A stretch of 64,000 nucleotides of DNA from Phycisphaerales bacterium (GTDB lineage: Bacteria; Planctomycetota; Phycisphaerae; Phycisphaerales; SM1A02). Location of the stretch: the NCBI GenBank assembly GCA_022446905.1, contig JAKVBT010000005.1:370506-434505 (forward strand), given 5' to 3'. The translations under genes and the position numbers were made by a program. Numbering within the stretch: position 1 is the first letter of the stretch; the number at the start of each line of letters is the position of its first letter. A model generated the notes under the pieces. That model did not search any database, was not told the origin of the DNA, and saw only the letters and a list, made by a program, of their open reading frames with translations. Below are positions 19,589-29,283 of the stretch, piece after piece.

Positions 19589-20092
19589 CTACTGGGTAAA
19601 GAGCGTGTCTTGGCCCGGATCATCCTTCGGGCGTGATTGCATGTCGGACACTTCGGTGGCAAGTTCCTGCAGTGATCCAAAATCGTAATACTCACTGGCG
19701 TAGCGGATATAGGCGATGTCGTCGAGGGTGCGAAGCTGATTCGCCACAAGTCTGCCAATAGCAACGCTGGGTACTTCGCGCTCGTATTCGCGACGAATCT
19801 CCCGTTCTACTGCATTGCAGACATCTTCCTTCTTTGACTCAGGGACGGGGCGTTTGCCGCAGGCTGAGCGAATTCCGCGAAGTACATTTTCGCGGTCAAA
19901 GGGCACTCGGGAGCCATCCTTCTTGACGACCACGAGGCGACCAGAATCTTCAATGCGTTCATAGGTGGTGAAACGCATATTGCATTCCTGGCATTCGCGG
20001 CGACGCCGGACGACATGACCGCCATCGCTGGCTCGGCTGTCAATCACTTTGTCTTCATCGGAATTGCACCGCGGGCAGATCATGGTGGGCAC
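19589..20092 (-). CDS. nrdR: transcriptional repressor NrdR
   Basis: CPRCNSDEDKVIDSRASDGGHVVRRRRECQECNMRFTTYERIE zinc ribbon plus ATP cone. GTG at 20092 or ATG 20083. Confidence 0.96.
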   Translation of the reverse strand: MPTMICPRCNSDEDKVIDSRASDGGHVVRRRRECQECNMRFTTYERIEDSGRLVVVKKDGSRVPFDRENVLRGIRSACGKRPVPESKKEDVCNAVEREIRREYEREVPSVAIGRLVANQLRTLDDIAYIRYASEYYDFGSLQELATEVSDMQSRPKDDPGQDTLFTQ

Positions 20093-20112
20093 ATGCTACC
20101 CGAGCGCCGTGC

Positions 20113-20883
20113 CTACTTGACGAGCGCTTCGCGGCAGCCCTCGCCCGCATACAGAATGCGGAGGCAGCCCTGGCACTGCATGATTTCGTCAGGCCTTCCC
20201 ATGACACGGCTGACCACATCGAAGGGGAGGTGCACATTGCACACCTCGCAGGAGTACTCGCGACGACGTTTGTCGATGACTTCGATGCTGGCCATGGCTT
20301 CGCCATCGAAGTCATCTGCCAGTTCATCAAAGAGCTGATTAGTGCCATCAGGAATGAGCGCTGCTTTTGTGGCCCGTTCTTGTTCCAGTGTGGCGAGTGA
20401 ATCTGCAATCTCAGCTTCGCGGTTGCTCAGTTCGGTCTGGGCGGACTCGAGCACGGTGCTGCGCTCGGCAATCTGCTCATCAATGGCAGCCACGTCAGCC
20501 TCTGTGGTTTCGATCGCATTCATTTCCACAAGCATCTGTTCTTCGACTGCGGCCCGCTTGTCCTTGAGATTGTTGACTTCACTCAGGACGGCGTTGTACT
20601 GCCTCGAAGTGGAGGCGGCATTGAGTTCTTCACGCAACTTTTCGATTCGCTCGTCGATGCCTGTGACTTCGGTTTCGAGGTTGTGATTGTGCGCTTGATG
20701 TTGCCTCTTGCGCGTCTCGAGTTCATCACGACGAGATTGCAGCGACTCCATTTCACGTTGTTGCAGGCGAACATAGGTCTCTGCAGTGTCGACCCGGCTG
20801 CGTAGACTGCGGACCTGGCGTTCAACGCTGTAGAGACTCAGCAGATCTTCAATGAGCGGCATTCGTAACTCCGTCGTCGTCAT
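20113..20883 (-). CDS. coiled-coil/C4 zinc-ribbon protein (COG1579 type)
   Basis: Long coiled coil plus C-terminal CEVCNVHLP...CQGCLRILY. Confidence 0.8.
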   Translation of the reverse strand: MTTTELRMPLIEDLLSLYSVERQVRSLRSRVDTAETYVRLQQREMESLQSRRDELETRKRQHQAHNHNLETEVTGIDERIEKLREELNAASTSRQYNAVLSEVNNLKDKRAAVEEQMLVEMNAIETTEADVAAIDEQIAERSTVLESAQTELSNREAEIADSLATLEQERATKAALIPDGTNQLFDELADDFDGEAMASIEVIDKRRREYSCEVCNVHLPFDVVSRVMGRPDEIMQCQGCLRILYAGEGCREALVK

Positions 20884-20948
20884 CAACCGAACAGTGTATC
20901 AGCGCGGGAGGATTCTGCGAAGTGTTGAATGACCAAGTAAAGCATGAA

Positions 20949-21827
20949 TCAGATCATCAGGAGGTAGGCGATTGGTGCTGCCAAGAGCAGTGAATCAAGA
21001 ACATCCATAATGCCGCCCATGCCGGGAAGCAGATTGGAGCTGTCTTTGAGTCCGGCATCGCGTTTCAGAAGGCTCATCGTCAGATCGCCGCATTGGCCGG
21101 CCGCCCCGAGGAGCATGCCCATCAGGAGTGCCCAGCCCATGCCCATGGGTGCTGGGGTTGGCGAGCCAAGGAGTGCCAGAGCCACCCATGCCGCTGCGGC
21201 GGAGCAGGCAAGTCCGCCAATCATTCCTTCGACAGTCTTGCCAGGGCTGAGCCATGAGATCAATTTATGTTTTCCAATGCTCAGGCCTGTGAAGTATGCC
21301 CCAATATCACCCGCTTTGACGATGAGCACCAGTGCTGCAATCCACCATGCTGAAACGCTGTCGCGGAGAATCAGGAGGAATGACAGCATGCCTCCGAGGT
21401 AGATCGCTATCGCGACTGTAGCAGTCGCGGCGCTGGTTGCGCCGTCGACTGTGCACTGCCGCACTGCCCAGGCCAGAGAGATGAACCACGTCGCGCCGAG
21501 AACCAGCAGCAGTGCCACCAAGTCATAGGAGTGATTGGATTGAGCCCCCCAGGCTACGAGGAGCACTGCCCAGCAGGCGGCAGTGAGGATCGGCAGTGAG
21601 ACATTGATCGATCGTTGTTTGAGGATCGCAACACATTCTCTCGCTGCCAAGGCAGACACCAAGACGCAGAGTCCAGTGATGACGATGCCTGTGGGGAGTA
21701 TCACGCTATCCATGCCAAGGCTGACTTGGCCAATTGTTTCGTCCCACCACAGCAACAGCAACAGGATGGCGATCAGGACCGGTCCAGTGATCAGCCGATG
21801 AGTCAGCACATCAGTGCTCCTGTACAT
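20949..21827 (-). CDS. cdsA: phosphatidate cytidylyltransferase
   Basis: KAGDIGAYFTGLSIGKHKLISWLSPGKTVEGMIGG signature. Confidence 0.92.
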   Translation of the reverse strand: MYRSTDVLTHRLITGPVLIAILLLLLWWDETIGQVSLGMDSVILPTGIVITGLCVLVSALAARECVAILKQRSINVSLPILTAACWAVLLVAWGAQSNHSYDLVALLLVLGATWFISLAWAVRQCTVDGATSAATATVAIAIYLGGMLSFLLILRDSVSAWWIAALVLIVKAGDIGAYFTGLSIGKHKLISWLSPGKTVEGMIGGLACSAAAAWVALALLGSPTPAPMGMGWALLMGMLLGAAGQCGDLTMSLLKRDAGLKDSSNLLPGMGGIMDVLDSLLLAAPIAYLLMI

Positions 21828-22179
21828 CCGTCGTGGTGGGCCCAGTCCATCCCTCGATACCACTGGCTAGGGACCATACGTGGTTGAAGCCGCAGTGGGA
21901 AAGATATCTGGCAACGATGCGTGACCGACGTCCAGTGCGGCAGTAGACCACGATGCGTTCTGCGCGATGGGGCTCCAGGTCAGGCATTCGCAGGCTCAGC
22001 TGCTGCAGGGCCAGACATGTCGCTCCATGCAGGTGGCCTCCATTGAACTCATCGGTGGTCCTGCAATCCAGCAGCAGTGGTGGCGCATCGCTTTCTTGCA
22101 TGCTCAGGAGTTCTTCTCCGGACAACTCCCATGGGTCCGTGCGCTTCGATGAGGAGGATGAATATTCGTGATTAGGCAT
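21811..22179 (-). CDS. rhodanese-like domain protein
   Basis: LLDCRTTDEFNGGHLHGA, VVYCRTGRRSR active-site loop. Confidence 0.88.
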   Translation of the reverse strand: MPNHEYSSSSSKRTDPWELSGEELLSMQESDAPPLLLDCRTTDEFNGGHLHGATCLALQQLSLRMPDLEPHRAERIVVYCRTGRRSRIVARYLSHCGFNHVWSLASGIEGWTGPTTTDVQEH

Positions 22180-22846
22180 CGGCGTCGATAGTACCGTCCG
22201 AATCGGCGGTGGCTCCGGTCAGTTGAGAAACAGTCTTCTCAACAATCTCCAAGGTGAACCCGCGGCGGGCGAGGCGGCCAGCCAATCGCCGTGCAGCCAC
22301 ATCAGTGGGGTGCTGCCTCAATGATCGCATCATCTTTACTCCGATCTCCATTGCATCTTCTAATTCATCTCGGTTCTCCGTGGCTTCGTCGACGGCGCGG
22401 CGAGCGATGGATTCGTCAATTCCCCGACGAAGCAGCCGATCGATCATTGCTGCTTGGCTGAGCCCGCCGCGGCGAAGCGACTCAGCAACCAGTTGGCGTG
22501 CTGCCTGCAGATCATCTAGAAGCCCTTCTTGAGTGAGTTGATTCAACACATGCTCGATGTCATCTTGTGATCCGCCCCCACGATGCAGGCGCTGTGCAAG
22601 TTGATGGCGTGTCGCTGCAGTGCGTGATAAAGAACGAATGGCCTTCAATCGCAACTGCGATTGCCGATGCCGCACTTGCAGTTGATCGGAGAGGTCCGCA
22701 TCGATGGTGATGCCGATATCCAGATGCAGTTCTTCGACATCATGGTGGTGAATCACCGCAAGGGTTCGGCGACCAGACTGAATCCGACGCAGCGATGGCT
22801 CCTTGGGAGATGCCACGATATTGGTGATGATCGTTGGCTCAGTCAT
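22172..22846 (-). CDS. recX: RecX family regulatory protein
   Basis: Helical repeats (LSRTAATRHQLAQRLHRGGGSQDDIEHVLNQLTQEGLLDD); start MTEPTII at 22846. Confidence 0.8.
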   Translation of the reverse strand: MTEPTIITNIVASPKEPSLRRIQSGRRTLAVIHHHDVEELHLDIGITIDADLSDQLQVRHRQSQLRLKAIRSLSRTAATRHQLAQRLHRGGGSQDDIEHVLNQLTQEGLLDDLQAARQLVAESLRRGGLSQAAMIDRLLRRGIDESIARRAVDEATENRDELEDAMEIGVKMMRSLRQHPTDVAARRLAGRLARRGFTLEIVEKTVSQLTGATADSDGTIDADA

Positions 22847-23159
22847 CGTGTTGGGCTGTCTGGCGTAATTCTGCCAATTCGCCTGCAGCCTGCATATCGC
22901 CCAGGCGCTCTGAGAGAGCCAGTCCCTCGTCAATGACTTGGCGACTCTCATCGATTCGACCAAGTTGCATGAGACATTTGGCGCGGTGATAGTGCGCGTA
23001 GGGCTGATCTGGGTCGGCCTCGATGCTTTGGCCAAGGTGCGCTTGTGCGGCTTCGAACTGGCCTTCCCGAGCATATTCCTGCCCAAGTGCATAAAGGCAG
23101 AATGCGTCATTTGGTTCCGTGTCCAGCATTCGTCGCAACTGTTCGATTCGGTCAGCCAT
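22839..23159 (-). CDS. TPR-repeat protein
   Basis: MADRIEQLRRMLDTEPNDAFCLYALGQEYAREGQFEAAQAHLGQSIEADPDQPYAHYHRAKCL. Confidence 0.8.
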   Translation of the reverse strand: MADRIEQLRRMLDTEPNDAFCLYALGQEYAREGQFEAAQAHLGQSIEADPDQPYAHYHRAKCLMQLGRIDESRQVIDEGLALSERLGDMQAAGELAELRQTAQHDD

Positions 23160-23200
23160 GGAGCGTCCTTTGCCTCGGTAGGCGCGTATCCTACCCGTCG

Positions 23201-24640
23201 ATGATGCTTCGACCTGCACTCTTGACGTTCTTATTGCTCGCCTCCACACTCACGGCCTGTACGAGTGTGTGGAAGCGTCCGAAAACGGCCAAGCCGCACA
23301 CACAACAGTTGGTCATCGATCACGCCACGGAGGGAAGTCAAGGTCCTTGTGTTGTGCATGATGATCTGTGGTATCAACTCTCTGGCCTGCAACTGCTCGT
23401 TTTAGATGATCAAGGGCGGGTGATTTCGACAACGGATCTTGCCCCGGCGGGCACATTTGGTGATGCCGTGGATATGGAGAGACTTGGCGACACGATGTTC
23501 GTCCTGTTGGATGATCATCAGGTGGTGCAGGTATCGATTGATGTACCAATGCGACCAGTGGTTGTTGGTCGCATCCCAGCCTCGATGATTGGGCTTGCGC
23601 CCTATGGCCTGTCTTTGCTTGATGGGCGAGTTGTTGCGCATGGTCAAGGTGGCGTACGCACCTTAGATGGTGGGCGAGTCATTCAAACCGATGACGAACT
23701 GGTCTCCGATGTTCAAGAGCATGGGGGCCGAGCCTTGTATGTAGTTGGACGTCGAATTCATCGTCGTGCCGATGATCAATATCTGGGTTCAGCATCAATC
23801 ATTGTCCCTGGGATGCTGGAAGGTGGTCCGGCAGATGCCGCGCTCCTCTTTGCCCGTGTTGAGCAGTCTGGATCATTGATTGGGGTGATGGGAGCTGATT
23901 GTCGTGAAGTAGATGCGCGACATTGGACCCGGTCCGTGGATGGGCAGGTGCGCGAGCTTATTCCACGTGGAGACAAACTGCTGGTCGTTTCAGGTGGTGC
24001 GGTGCACGTCTTCGAGGCCACTGCCCGTGGCCTTGTGCCGATCTGGATGTGGGAGGGGTATGGCATCCAGTCGGCAGATTGGATCGATGATGACACGGTG
24101 GTTGTGGCTGGAGGATTTGGGCGTGCCATCATGGATGTGGTGATGCCTGGCCAGCCCAGAGTCATCACCATGATGCATGAAGTTCCTGGTGGACTTGCGG
24201 TCGCGGGTTCTTCTGGCAAGGCACTGATCGGGCATTCCGGTACTACCGCGTGGCAATATGAGTTGGGGCAGGATCCAGTCCAGGTGGATTTTGAATCATC
24301 GCTGCCCACCCCACGCCGTTCCGCAGCAGTGCTCGGTTGGTCGATCGAGATTGACGATCTTGGTATAGCGCATCTCTGGACACCAGGGGGAATTGAATCA
24401 CTTGTGGCTCCGCAAGGAGGCCAATATCGATGCGCGGCGGCCACGGAAGATGCCTTCTGGCTCGGGCACGATGAAGGCATCGTGGCGATCATGCTGCCCC
24501 GAGCAGGTGAGACCGAGCCAAAACGACTCGGTGTCCGTCTTGCAGGGCCTGTGCTTTGTCTTGAGCCTCTGATGCTTGGTGGTGGGGTGGCGTATGCCTC
24601 AGGTCATGGTGGCTTTGGTGTGGTGCGTGAGGTTCGCTGA
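23201..24640 (+). CDS. putative lipoprotein, beta-propeller-like
   Basis: Signal/lipobox MMLRPALLTFLLLASTLTACTS; repetitive beta-rich body. Confidence 0.6.
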   Translation: MMLRPALLTFLLLASTLTACTSVWKRPKTAKPHTQQLVIDHATEGSQGPCVVHDDLWYQLSGLQLLVLDDQGRVISTTDLAPAGTFGDAVDMERLGDTMFVLLDDHQVVQVSIDVPMRPVVVGRIPASMIGLAPYGLSLLDGRVVAHGQGGVRTLDGGRVIQTDDELVSDVQEHGGRALYVVGRRIHRRADDQYLGSASIIVPGMLEGGPADAALLFARVEQSGSLIGVMGADCREVDARHWTRSVDGQVRELIPRGDKLLVVSGGAVHVFEATARGLVPIWMWEGYGIQSADWIDDDTVVVAGGFGRAIMDVVMPGQPRVITMMHEVPGGLAVAGSSGKALIGHSGTTAWQYELGQDPVQVDFESSLPTPRRSAAVLGWSIEIDDLGIAHLWTPGGIESLVAPQGGQYRCAAATEDAFWLGHDEGIVAIMLPRAGETEPKRLGVRLAGPVLCLEPLMLGGGVAYASGHGGFGVVREVR

Positions 24641-24644
24641 GCGC

Positions 24645-25328
24645 TCAGCCTTGGCAGCGATCACATGAGCCATAGTGACGACAGATGGCATTGGCTGGAC
24701 ACTCGGCGCCACGTGCTTTGCATGCATAGCGCCCCTGATAAATGAGTAGATGGGACAGCATGGTCCAGTTCGATCGTGGGAACCGTGCCATCAGGTCCCC
24801 TTCAATGCGATCAGGTTTCCCCTGATGGTCTGTGAGTTGGTATCGCCACGCCAGCCGCATGACGTGGGTATCGACGACCACGCCTTCATTGATGCCGAAT
24901 GCATTTCCAAGAACTACGTTTGCAGTCTTGCGTGCGACGCCGCGCAGTGTCAGTAAATCAGGCATGGTCTGTGGTACTTGTCCTTCATAGACCTCGACGA
25001 TGCGCCTGGATGCCTCCACGATGCTCTTGGCCTTTGACCGAAAGAGGCCGATGGAAGAGATGAGTGGTTCCACGTCGGCGGTATCTGCTTGGGCAAAGGC
25101 CTGGATTGAGGGAAAGGTATTGAATAGGGCAGGAGTGGCGGCATTAACGCTGATGTCGGTTGCCTGCGCTGAGAGAATGGTGGCGATGAGTAATTCGTGG
25201 GGGTGTTGCCATTGCAGTGCACAGGTGGCATCTGGCCAGGACTTTTCCAGTGCCGCGTACACCCTGCGTGCACGTGCTTTTTGAGCGCTCGTTGCTTTGG
25301 GGACCGGAATCGTCGGCTTGCTGCTCAT
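24645..25328 (-). CDS. nth: endonuclease III
   Basis: HhH motif LTLRGVARKTANVVLGNAFG..VVDTHVMRLAWR and C-terminal Cys cluster; ATG 25328 overlaps moaE stop (ATGA). Confidence 0.92.
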   Translation of the reverse strand: MSSKPTIPVPKATSAQKARARRVYAALEKSWPDATCALQWQHPHELLIATILSAQATDISVNAATPALFNTFPSIQAFAQADTADVEPLISSIGLFRSKAKSIVEASRRIVEVYEGQVPQTMPDLLTLRGVARKTANVVLGNAFGINEGVVVDTHVMRLAWRYQLTDHQGKPDRIEGDLMARFPRSNWTMLSHLLIYQGRYACKARGAECPANAICRHYGSCDRCQG

Positions 25329-25756
25329 GTTTGTGTGGCTGGAGTTCCGGAGGCCCAGGTTGTGCCGGAGGTCCACACCTCATGTTTCCAAATTGGCACC
25401 CGTTGTTTGAGGGTGTCGATGATCCAGCGACATGCTGCAAATGCCGCGTCGCGGTGGTCTGCGGCGGTTTCAATGTCAACGCTTGCTTGTCCAGGGGCTA
25501 CCGGGCCGGTGGCATGACGGATCCGCACAGCCAGCAGTGACCACTTGGTTGCAGCCTCTTCACCGAGCCGGCAGAGCTCGGCGCTGGCGAGCGGTCCATG
25601 CATTTCGTAGTCCAGATGGAGCAGTGGCCCATGCTCGGGGTGTGTTTCCTGCCGAGTTCTTCCGACAAATTGAGCCACGCCACCGCCAATTAAGGGGGGG
25701 GCTGGCTGCAGTGGTCCGGAGAGGATCTGTGTTTCAATCTGAGGAGCCACAGGCAT
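25325..25756 (-). CDS. moaE: molybdopterin synthase catalytic subunit MoaE-like
   Basis: GGVAQFVGRTR, LDYEMH, LKQRVPIWKHEVW signature. Confidence 0.82.
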   Translation of the reverse strand: MPVAPQIETQILSGPLQPAPPLIGGGVAQFVGRTRQETHPEHGPLLHLDYEMHGPLASAELCRLGEEAATKWSLLAVRIRHATGPVAPGQASVDIETAADHRDAAFAACRWIIDTLKQRVPIWKHEVWTSGTTWASGTPATQT

Positions 25757-25824
25757 GACTGCACCCTACCGCGCCTGTTGGCAGTGGGGTTCCATCCGTT
25801 GCGGAAGACAGTAGCCTTGTGCTC

Positions 25825-26541
25825 ATGTTGTCCACCTTCCCCGCTTTGGCACCAACCGTGACGGAATTGGGACTGCCACTTCGTGATGGGCTGGCGCAAT
25901 TACGACGATGGTCCATGCGTGCAGTACAGCTCGGAGCAACAGGCCCGTGGGGTATTCGTCCGCGAACGTTGTCGCACTCAGAGGTGCGGGATATCAAGGC
26001 CACACTACGCAGCATGGAACTACAGGTCTGTGGCATTGATCTCTGGATTCCCCCAGCACACTTCCAAGATCCAGCACATGTGGATCGTGCATTAGATGCG
26101 GTGGATGCCTGCTGTGGACTTGCCGGAACGCTCGGGTGTTCCAGTGTGACGCTTGATTTAGCACCGCCATGGCCGAGCGATGAGATCCTTGATGCGTTGC
26201 GATCATCGGCCGCTCGCGCTGGTGTGTCGGTGGCCGTGGCTGGGACGCCAGATGGTGAGGTCCCGCATGGCTTGGTTCGGAGCCTTGATCCAGCCGCCTG
26301 GCTTTCTGAAGGTGGTGATCCAATTTTGGCAGCCGCTGACGCATCGGCCTCAGTGCGATTCTCGGATCTGTCCGCAGGAGTTCGTGTGCCGCCGGGGATG
26401 CCAGGTGGCCGTCTTGATGTGCCAGCTTTTCGTGCCGCGTGTTCGGTAGGCGGAGCTGATCGGCCGGTCATCGCCGATCTCCGCTGGCTCACTGAGCCCG
26501 TGAGGGCTTTGGCCACCATGGGGCAAGTCTGGAATGCATGA
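25825..26541 (+). CDS. xylose isomerase/AP endonuclease-like TIM-barrel protein
   Basis: About 240 aa with sugar-isomerase-like layout (VQLGATGPWGIRPRTLSHSEVRDIKATLRSMELQVCGIDL). Confidence 0.55.
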   Translation: MLSTFPALAPTVTELGLPLRDGLAQLRRWSMRAVQLGATGPWGIRPRTLSHSEVRDIKATLRSMELQVCGIDLWIPPAHFQDPAHVDRALDAVDACCGLAGTLGCSSVTLDLAPPWPSDEILDALRSSAARAGVSVAVAGTPDGEVPHGLVRSLDPAAWLSEGGDPILAAADASASVRFSDLSAGVRVPPGMPGGRLDVPAFRAACSVGGADRPVIADLRWLTEPVRALATMGQVWNA

Positions 26542-26559
26542 GGACGTACACTGAGTCTC

Positions 26560-26958
26560 ATGGTGCGTTTGGTACATGGCGTCGATTTGGTGCAGGTGAG
26601 TCGGATCAAGGACATGCTTGATCGGCACGGAGCGTCCTTTCTTGATCGCGTATTTACCTCATTGGAGCAGCAATACGCCGAGGCATCACCGCCTGGTCGT
26701 GCAGAGCGTTATGCAGCGCGATTTGCCGCGAAGGAAGCGGTGCTCAAGGCACTTGGCACTGGTTGGGCTGGGGGGATTGCCTGGACAGATGTTGGTGTGC
26801 AGCATGGTCCACATGGTCAGCCTGAGGTGCATCTCTCTGGCGCTGCAGCAAAGGAAGCCACTGCGAAGGGTGTCTCAGTGTGGGCGCTTTCGTTATCGCA
26901 TGCCGGTGGTATGGCCATGGCCAGTGTGATTGGCATTCCGGATTCAAAGGAGATGTGA
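26560..26958 (+). CDS. acpS: holo-[acyl-carrier-protein] synthase
   Basis: HGVDLVQVSRI, RYAARFAAKEAVLKALG, SLSHAGGMAMA. Confidence 0.92.
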   Translation: MVRLVHGVDLVQVSRIKDMLDRHGASFLDRVFTSLEQQYAEASPPGRAERYAARFAAKEAVLKALGTGWAGGIAWTDVGVQHGPHGQPEVHLSGAAAKEATAKGVSVWALSLSHAGGMAMASVIGIPDSKEM

Positions 26959-26960
26959 CC

Positions 26961-27668
26961 ATGCCACGACGTGGATCACGACCATCGTTATATGAATTAG
27001 GCTCAAACCGACTTGGTCGCGTTCAGCAAATGCCAGAGTCGCATGCTGATCCGGAGAATCCGCAGTCTCCTCCCACAGGGCGGCGACGTATTTCTCTCCC
27101 AACAGGCTATGTGGTTGTTGGTGTGGTCTTCGTGCTTGGTGTTGTGCTTGCGGCATGGTGGATGGGGCGCACATCTGGGCATGAAGCACAACAGGCAGAT
27201 CGGGCCAGTCAGTTGGCCATGCGTGTGACTGCCGATCCGCTGGCCCAGCCAGCGATGTCCAGACCGGCGGTTCAGCCCCCTCTGGAAAAGCCTCAGCAGA
27301 CACAACGCCGGGAGGGTGTTTCATCGCCCCCTGAAGGGGCTTCTGGGGGCGCTGAGCCAGCATCTGAGGCCAGCAACGACGACCAGCCATTGCAAAAAGG
27401 GCTCTACTACATCGTATTGGCGGAAACGCGACCTTCTGGGGCCGAGGCTTTGAAGTCCTTCTGTGAAGCCAATGGGCTTGCAGTGGCGTTCGATCCCGGT
27501 CACAATGCACGGAATGTGCGGGTGATCGCCTTGCCCGGACTGGCCTCTAGTGATCCGAACCTGCCTGCCAATCAGGAGTTGGCACAGCGGATCAAACTGG
27601 TCGCCGATCGTTGGCTGAAGTCCAAGCGTGAAGTGATCTTTCACGACACGTATTACCAAAGAATGTAA
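26961..27668 (+). CDS. uncharacterised single-pass membrane protein
   Basis: One TM helix (YVVVGVVFVLGVVLAAWWMG), Pro/Gln/Ala-rich linker, folded C-terminal domain (GLYYIVLAETRPSGAEALKSFCEANGLAVAF). Confidence 0.7.
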   Translation: MPRRGSRPSLYELGSNRLGRVQQMPESHADPENPQSPPTGRRRISLPTGYVVVGVVFVLGVVLAAWWMGRTSGHEAQQADRASQLAMRVTADPLAQPAMSRPAVQPPLEKPQQTQRREGVSSPPEGASGGAEPASEASNDDQPLQKGLYYIVLAETRPSGAEALKSFCEANGLAVAFDPGHNARNVRVIALPGLASSDPNLPANQELAQRIKLVADRWLKSKREVIFHDTYYQRM

Positions 27669-27680
27669 GGTCCTTGAATC

Positions 27681-27923
27681 ATGAGCCTCCATCGCAGTCT
27701 CAAGACAAAACCAGTTGGCCTCAATCAGCACCGCAATGTGTTGACACGTGGTGAGCGTGTCGCCAAATTGCTGGAAGAGGACAAATTCGATCTCGAGAAG
27801 GACTCTCCGATTGGTATGGCGAAGGTTGGCAATCGCTCGACGATCGTGAAGAAGAAGAAGAAGGCTGAGGAAACAGAGGGCGACGGCGACGGCGACGGTG
27901 CCGTTGCTGCCAGCGACGACTGA
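27681..27923 (+). CDS. PVC-superphylum small basic signature protein (TIGR04137-like)
   Basis: MSLHRSLKTKPVGLNQHRNVLTRGERVAKLLEEDKFDLEKDSPIGMAKVGNRSTIVKKKKK matches my memory of the PVC family, with an acidic C-terminal extension. Confidence 0.85.
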   Translation: MSLHRSLKTKPVGLNQHRNVLTRGERVAKLLEEDKFDLEKDSPIGMAKVGNRSTIVKKKKKAEETEGDGDGDGAVAASDD

Positions 27924-27946
27924 CCACCCTTCGGGCGGACCGCCCT

Positions 27947-29107
27947 ATGTTGGACGAATCAAAGTTGATCAGCCAAAGGGCTCGCGGTCTGGATGTTTCG
28001 GGCATCCGTCGGGCATTTCAATTGGGTGCTACGCTCAAAGACCCGATCAATTTGTCGATCGGGCAACCGGATTTTGAGGTGCCCCAGCCGCTCCGAGAGG
28101 CGGCCAAGGATGCAATTGAAGCAGGCCGAAACGGCTACACATTGACAGCGGGCGCTGGTGACCTGCTTGAAGCGGTGCGGGCGCATGTCAGCAGTGATGT
28201 GGGCTGGTCGCCTGGCGAAGATGGCACGGACATCATGATCACCAGTGGCACCAGCGGTGGTTTGCTACTGGCCTGCATGGCTCTGTGTGATGTGGGGCAT
28301 GAAATCATCATTCCCGATCCTTGGTTTGTGGTGTATCCAGCCTTGGGCTCGATGACTGGTGCTCAGATTGTGCCCTGTGACACCTATGACGATTTCAAGA
28401 TGACCGCGGCGCGGATTGAGCCACTGCTGACTGATCGCACACGCATCGTGTTGCTCAATTCCCCGGGCAATCCAACCGGCGTGGTTGCGAGCGATCATGA
28501 AGTGAAAGAGATTGCGGACTTGTGCAGTGATCGTGGTGTCATGTTGGTCTCTGATGAGATCTACGATCTGTTCACCTTTAGCAACGGTTGCGATGCGCAG
28601 GGGCGGTGCCCCAGTCCTGGCCGTCATGGTCGTGATATGTTGCTGGTTCGGGGTTTCGGCAAGACCTATGGATGCACGGGCTGGCGGATGGGGTATGTGG
28701 CTGGACCATCATGGTTGATTGCTGAGATGGCAAAGTTCCAGCAGTACTCTTTTGTTTGCGCTCCATCAATGGCGCAAGCGGCGATGGTGTCGGCATTTGA
28801 TCTGGACATGTCTCATATTGTGGAGCAGTACGAGCAGCGATCAAAGATGGTCTGCGAAGTGCTCTCGCCAGTAACTCGGGTCAGTGAGACTGGCGGCGCG
28901 TTCTATTCCTTTGTGGAAGTGCCCCCGAAACTTGGCATGACTGCAACAGAGTTCTGTGATCAGCTGATTGATCGTCAGGTCGTCACAATCCCCGGTGGTG
29001 TGTTCAGCACGCGTGACTCGCATTTTCGAATCAGCTTTGCGTGTGATGATCGTAAACTTGAACAAGGCTTGCAGATTATTCGCGATGTCATGCAGGGGGC
29101 ATCCTGA
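27947..29107 (+). CDS. class I/II PLP-dependent aminotransferase
   Basis: NSPGNPTGVV, VSDEIYDLF, RGFGKTYGCTGWRMGY. Confidence 0.93.
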   Translation: MLDESKLISQRARGLDVSGIRRAFQLGATLKDPINLSIGQPDFEVPQPLREAAKDAIEAGRNGYTLTAGAGDLLEAVRAHVSSDVGWSPGEDGTDIMITSGTSGGLLLACMALCDVGHEIIIPDPWFVVYPALGSMTGAQIVPCDTYDDFKMTAARIEPLLTDRTRIVLLNSPGNPTGVVASDHEVKEIADLCSDRGVMLVSDEIYDLFTFSNGCDAQGRCPSPGRHGRDMLLVRGFGKTYGCTGWRMGYVAGPSWLIAEMAKFQQYSFVCAPSMAQAAMVSAFDLDMSHIVEQYEQRSKMVCEVLSPVTRVSETGGAFYSFVEVPPKLGMTATEFCDQLIDRQVVTIPGGVFSTRDSHFRISFACDDRKLEQGLQIIRDVMQGAS

Positions 29108-29128
29108 TCTGCATTCTGCCCTGCGCAA

Positions 29129-29166
29129 GAAAACCCCCGTTGCCACTCAAAGAGCCGCAACGGGGG
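29129..29166 (-). terminator. Rho-independent terminator for the 30875->29284 minus-strand unit
   Basis: Perfect 10-bp stem cccccgttgc (29134-29143)/gcaacggggg (29157-29166); minus-strand read continues into TTTTCTT. Confidence 0.75.
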
Positions 29167-29283
29167 GGAGGGGAGAAAGACAAGAGAATGTGGGAACGCA
29201 CCCCTTTGATCGGCCGGTGGCACTGTCGATCGTGAAGAAAGAAGGCGAGTTTCTAGCATCAGCATCTAGCAATCAGTGGTTGG

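Noticed and set aside
25734-26615. 293-aa minus-strand ORF opposite the TIM-barrel gene
   Set aside because: Composition is shadow-ORF-like (Ser/Arg/Pro-rich, no domain) and it is fully antisense to a coherent leaderless gene.
27879-27896. Tandem ggcgac copies as a possible CRISPR or regulatory repeat
   Set aside because: Short contiguous in-frame hexamers encoding Gly-Asp; no spacers. Kept only as a coding low-complexity feature.
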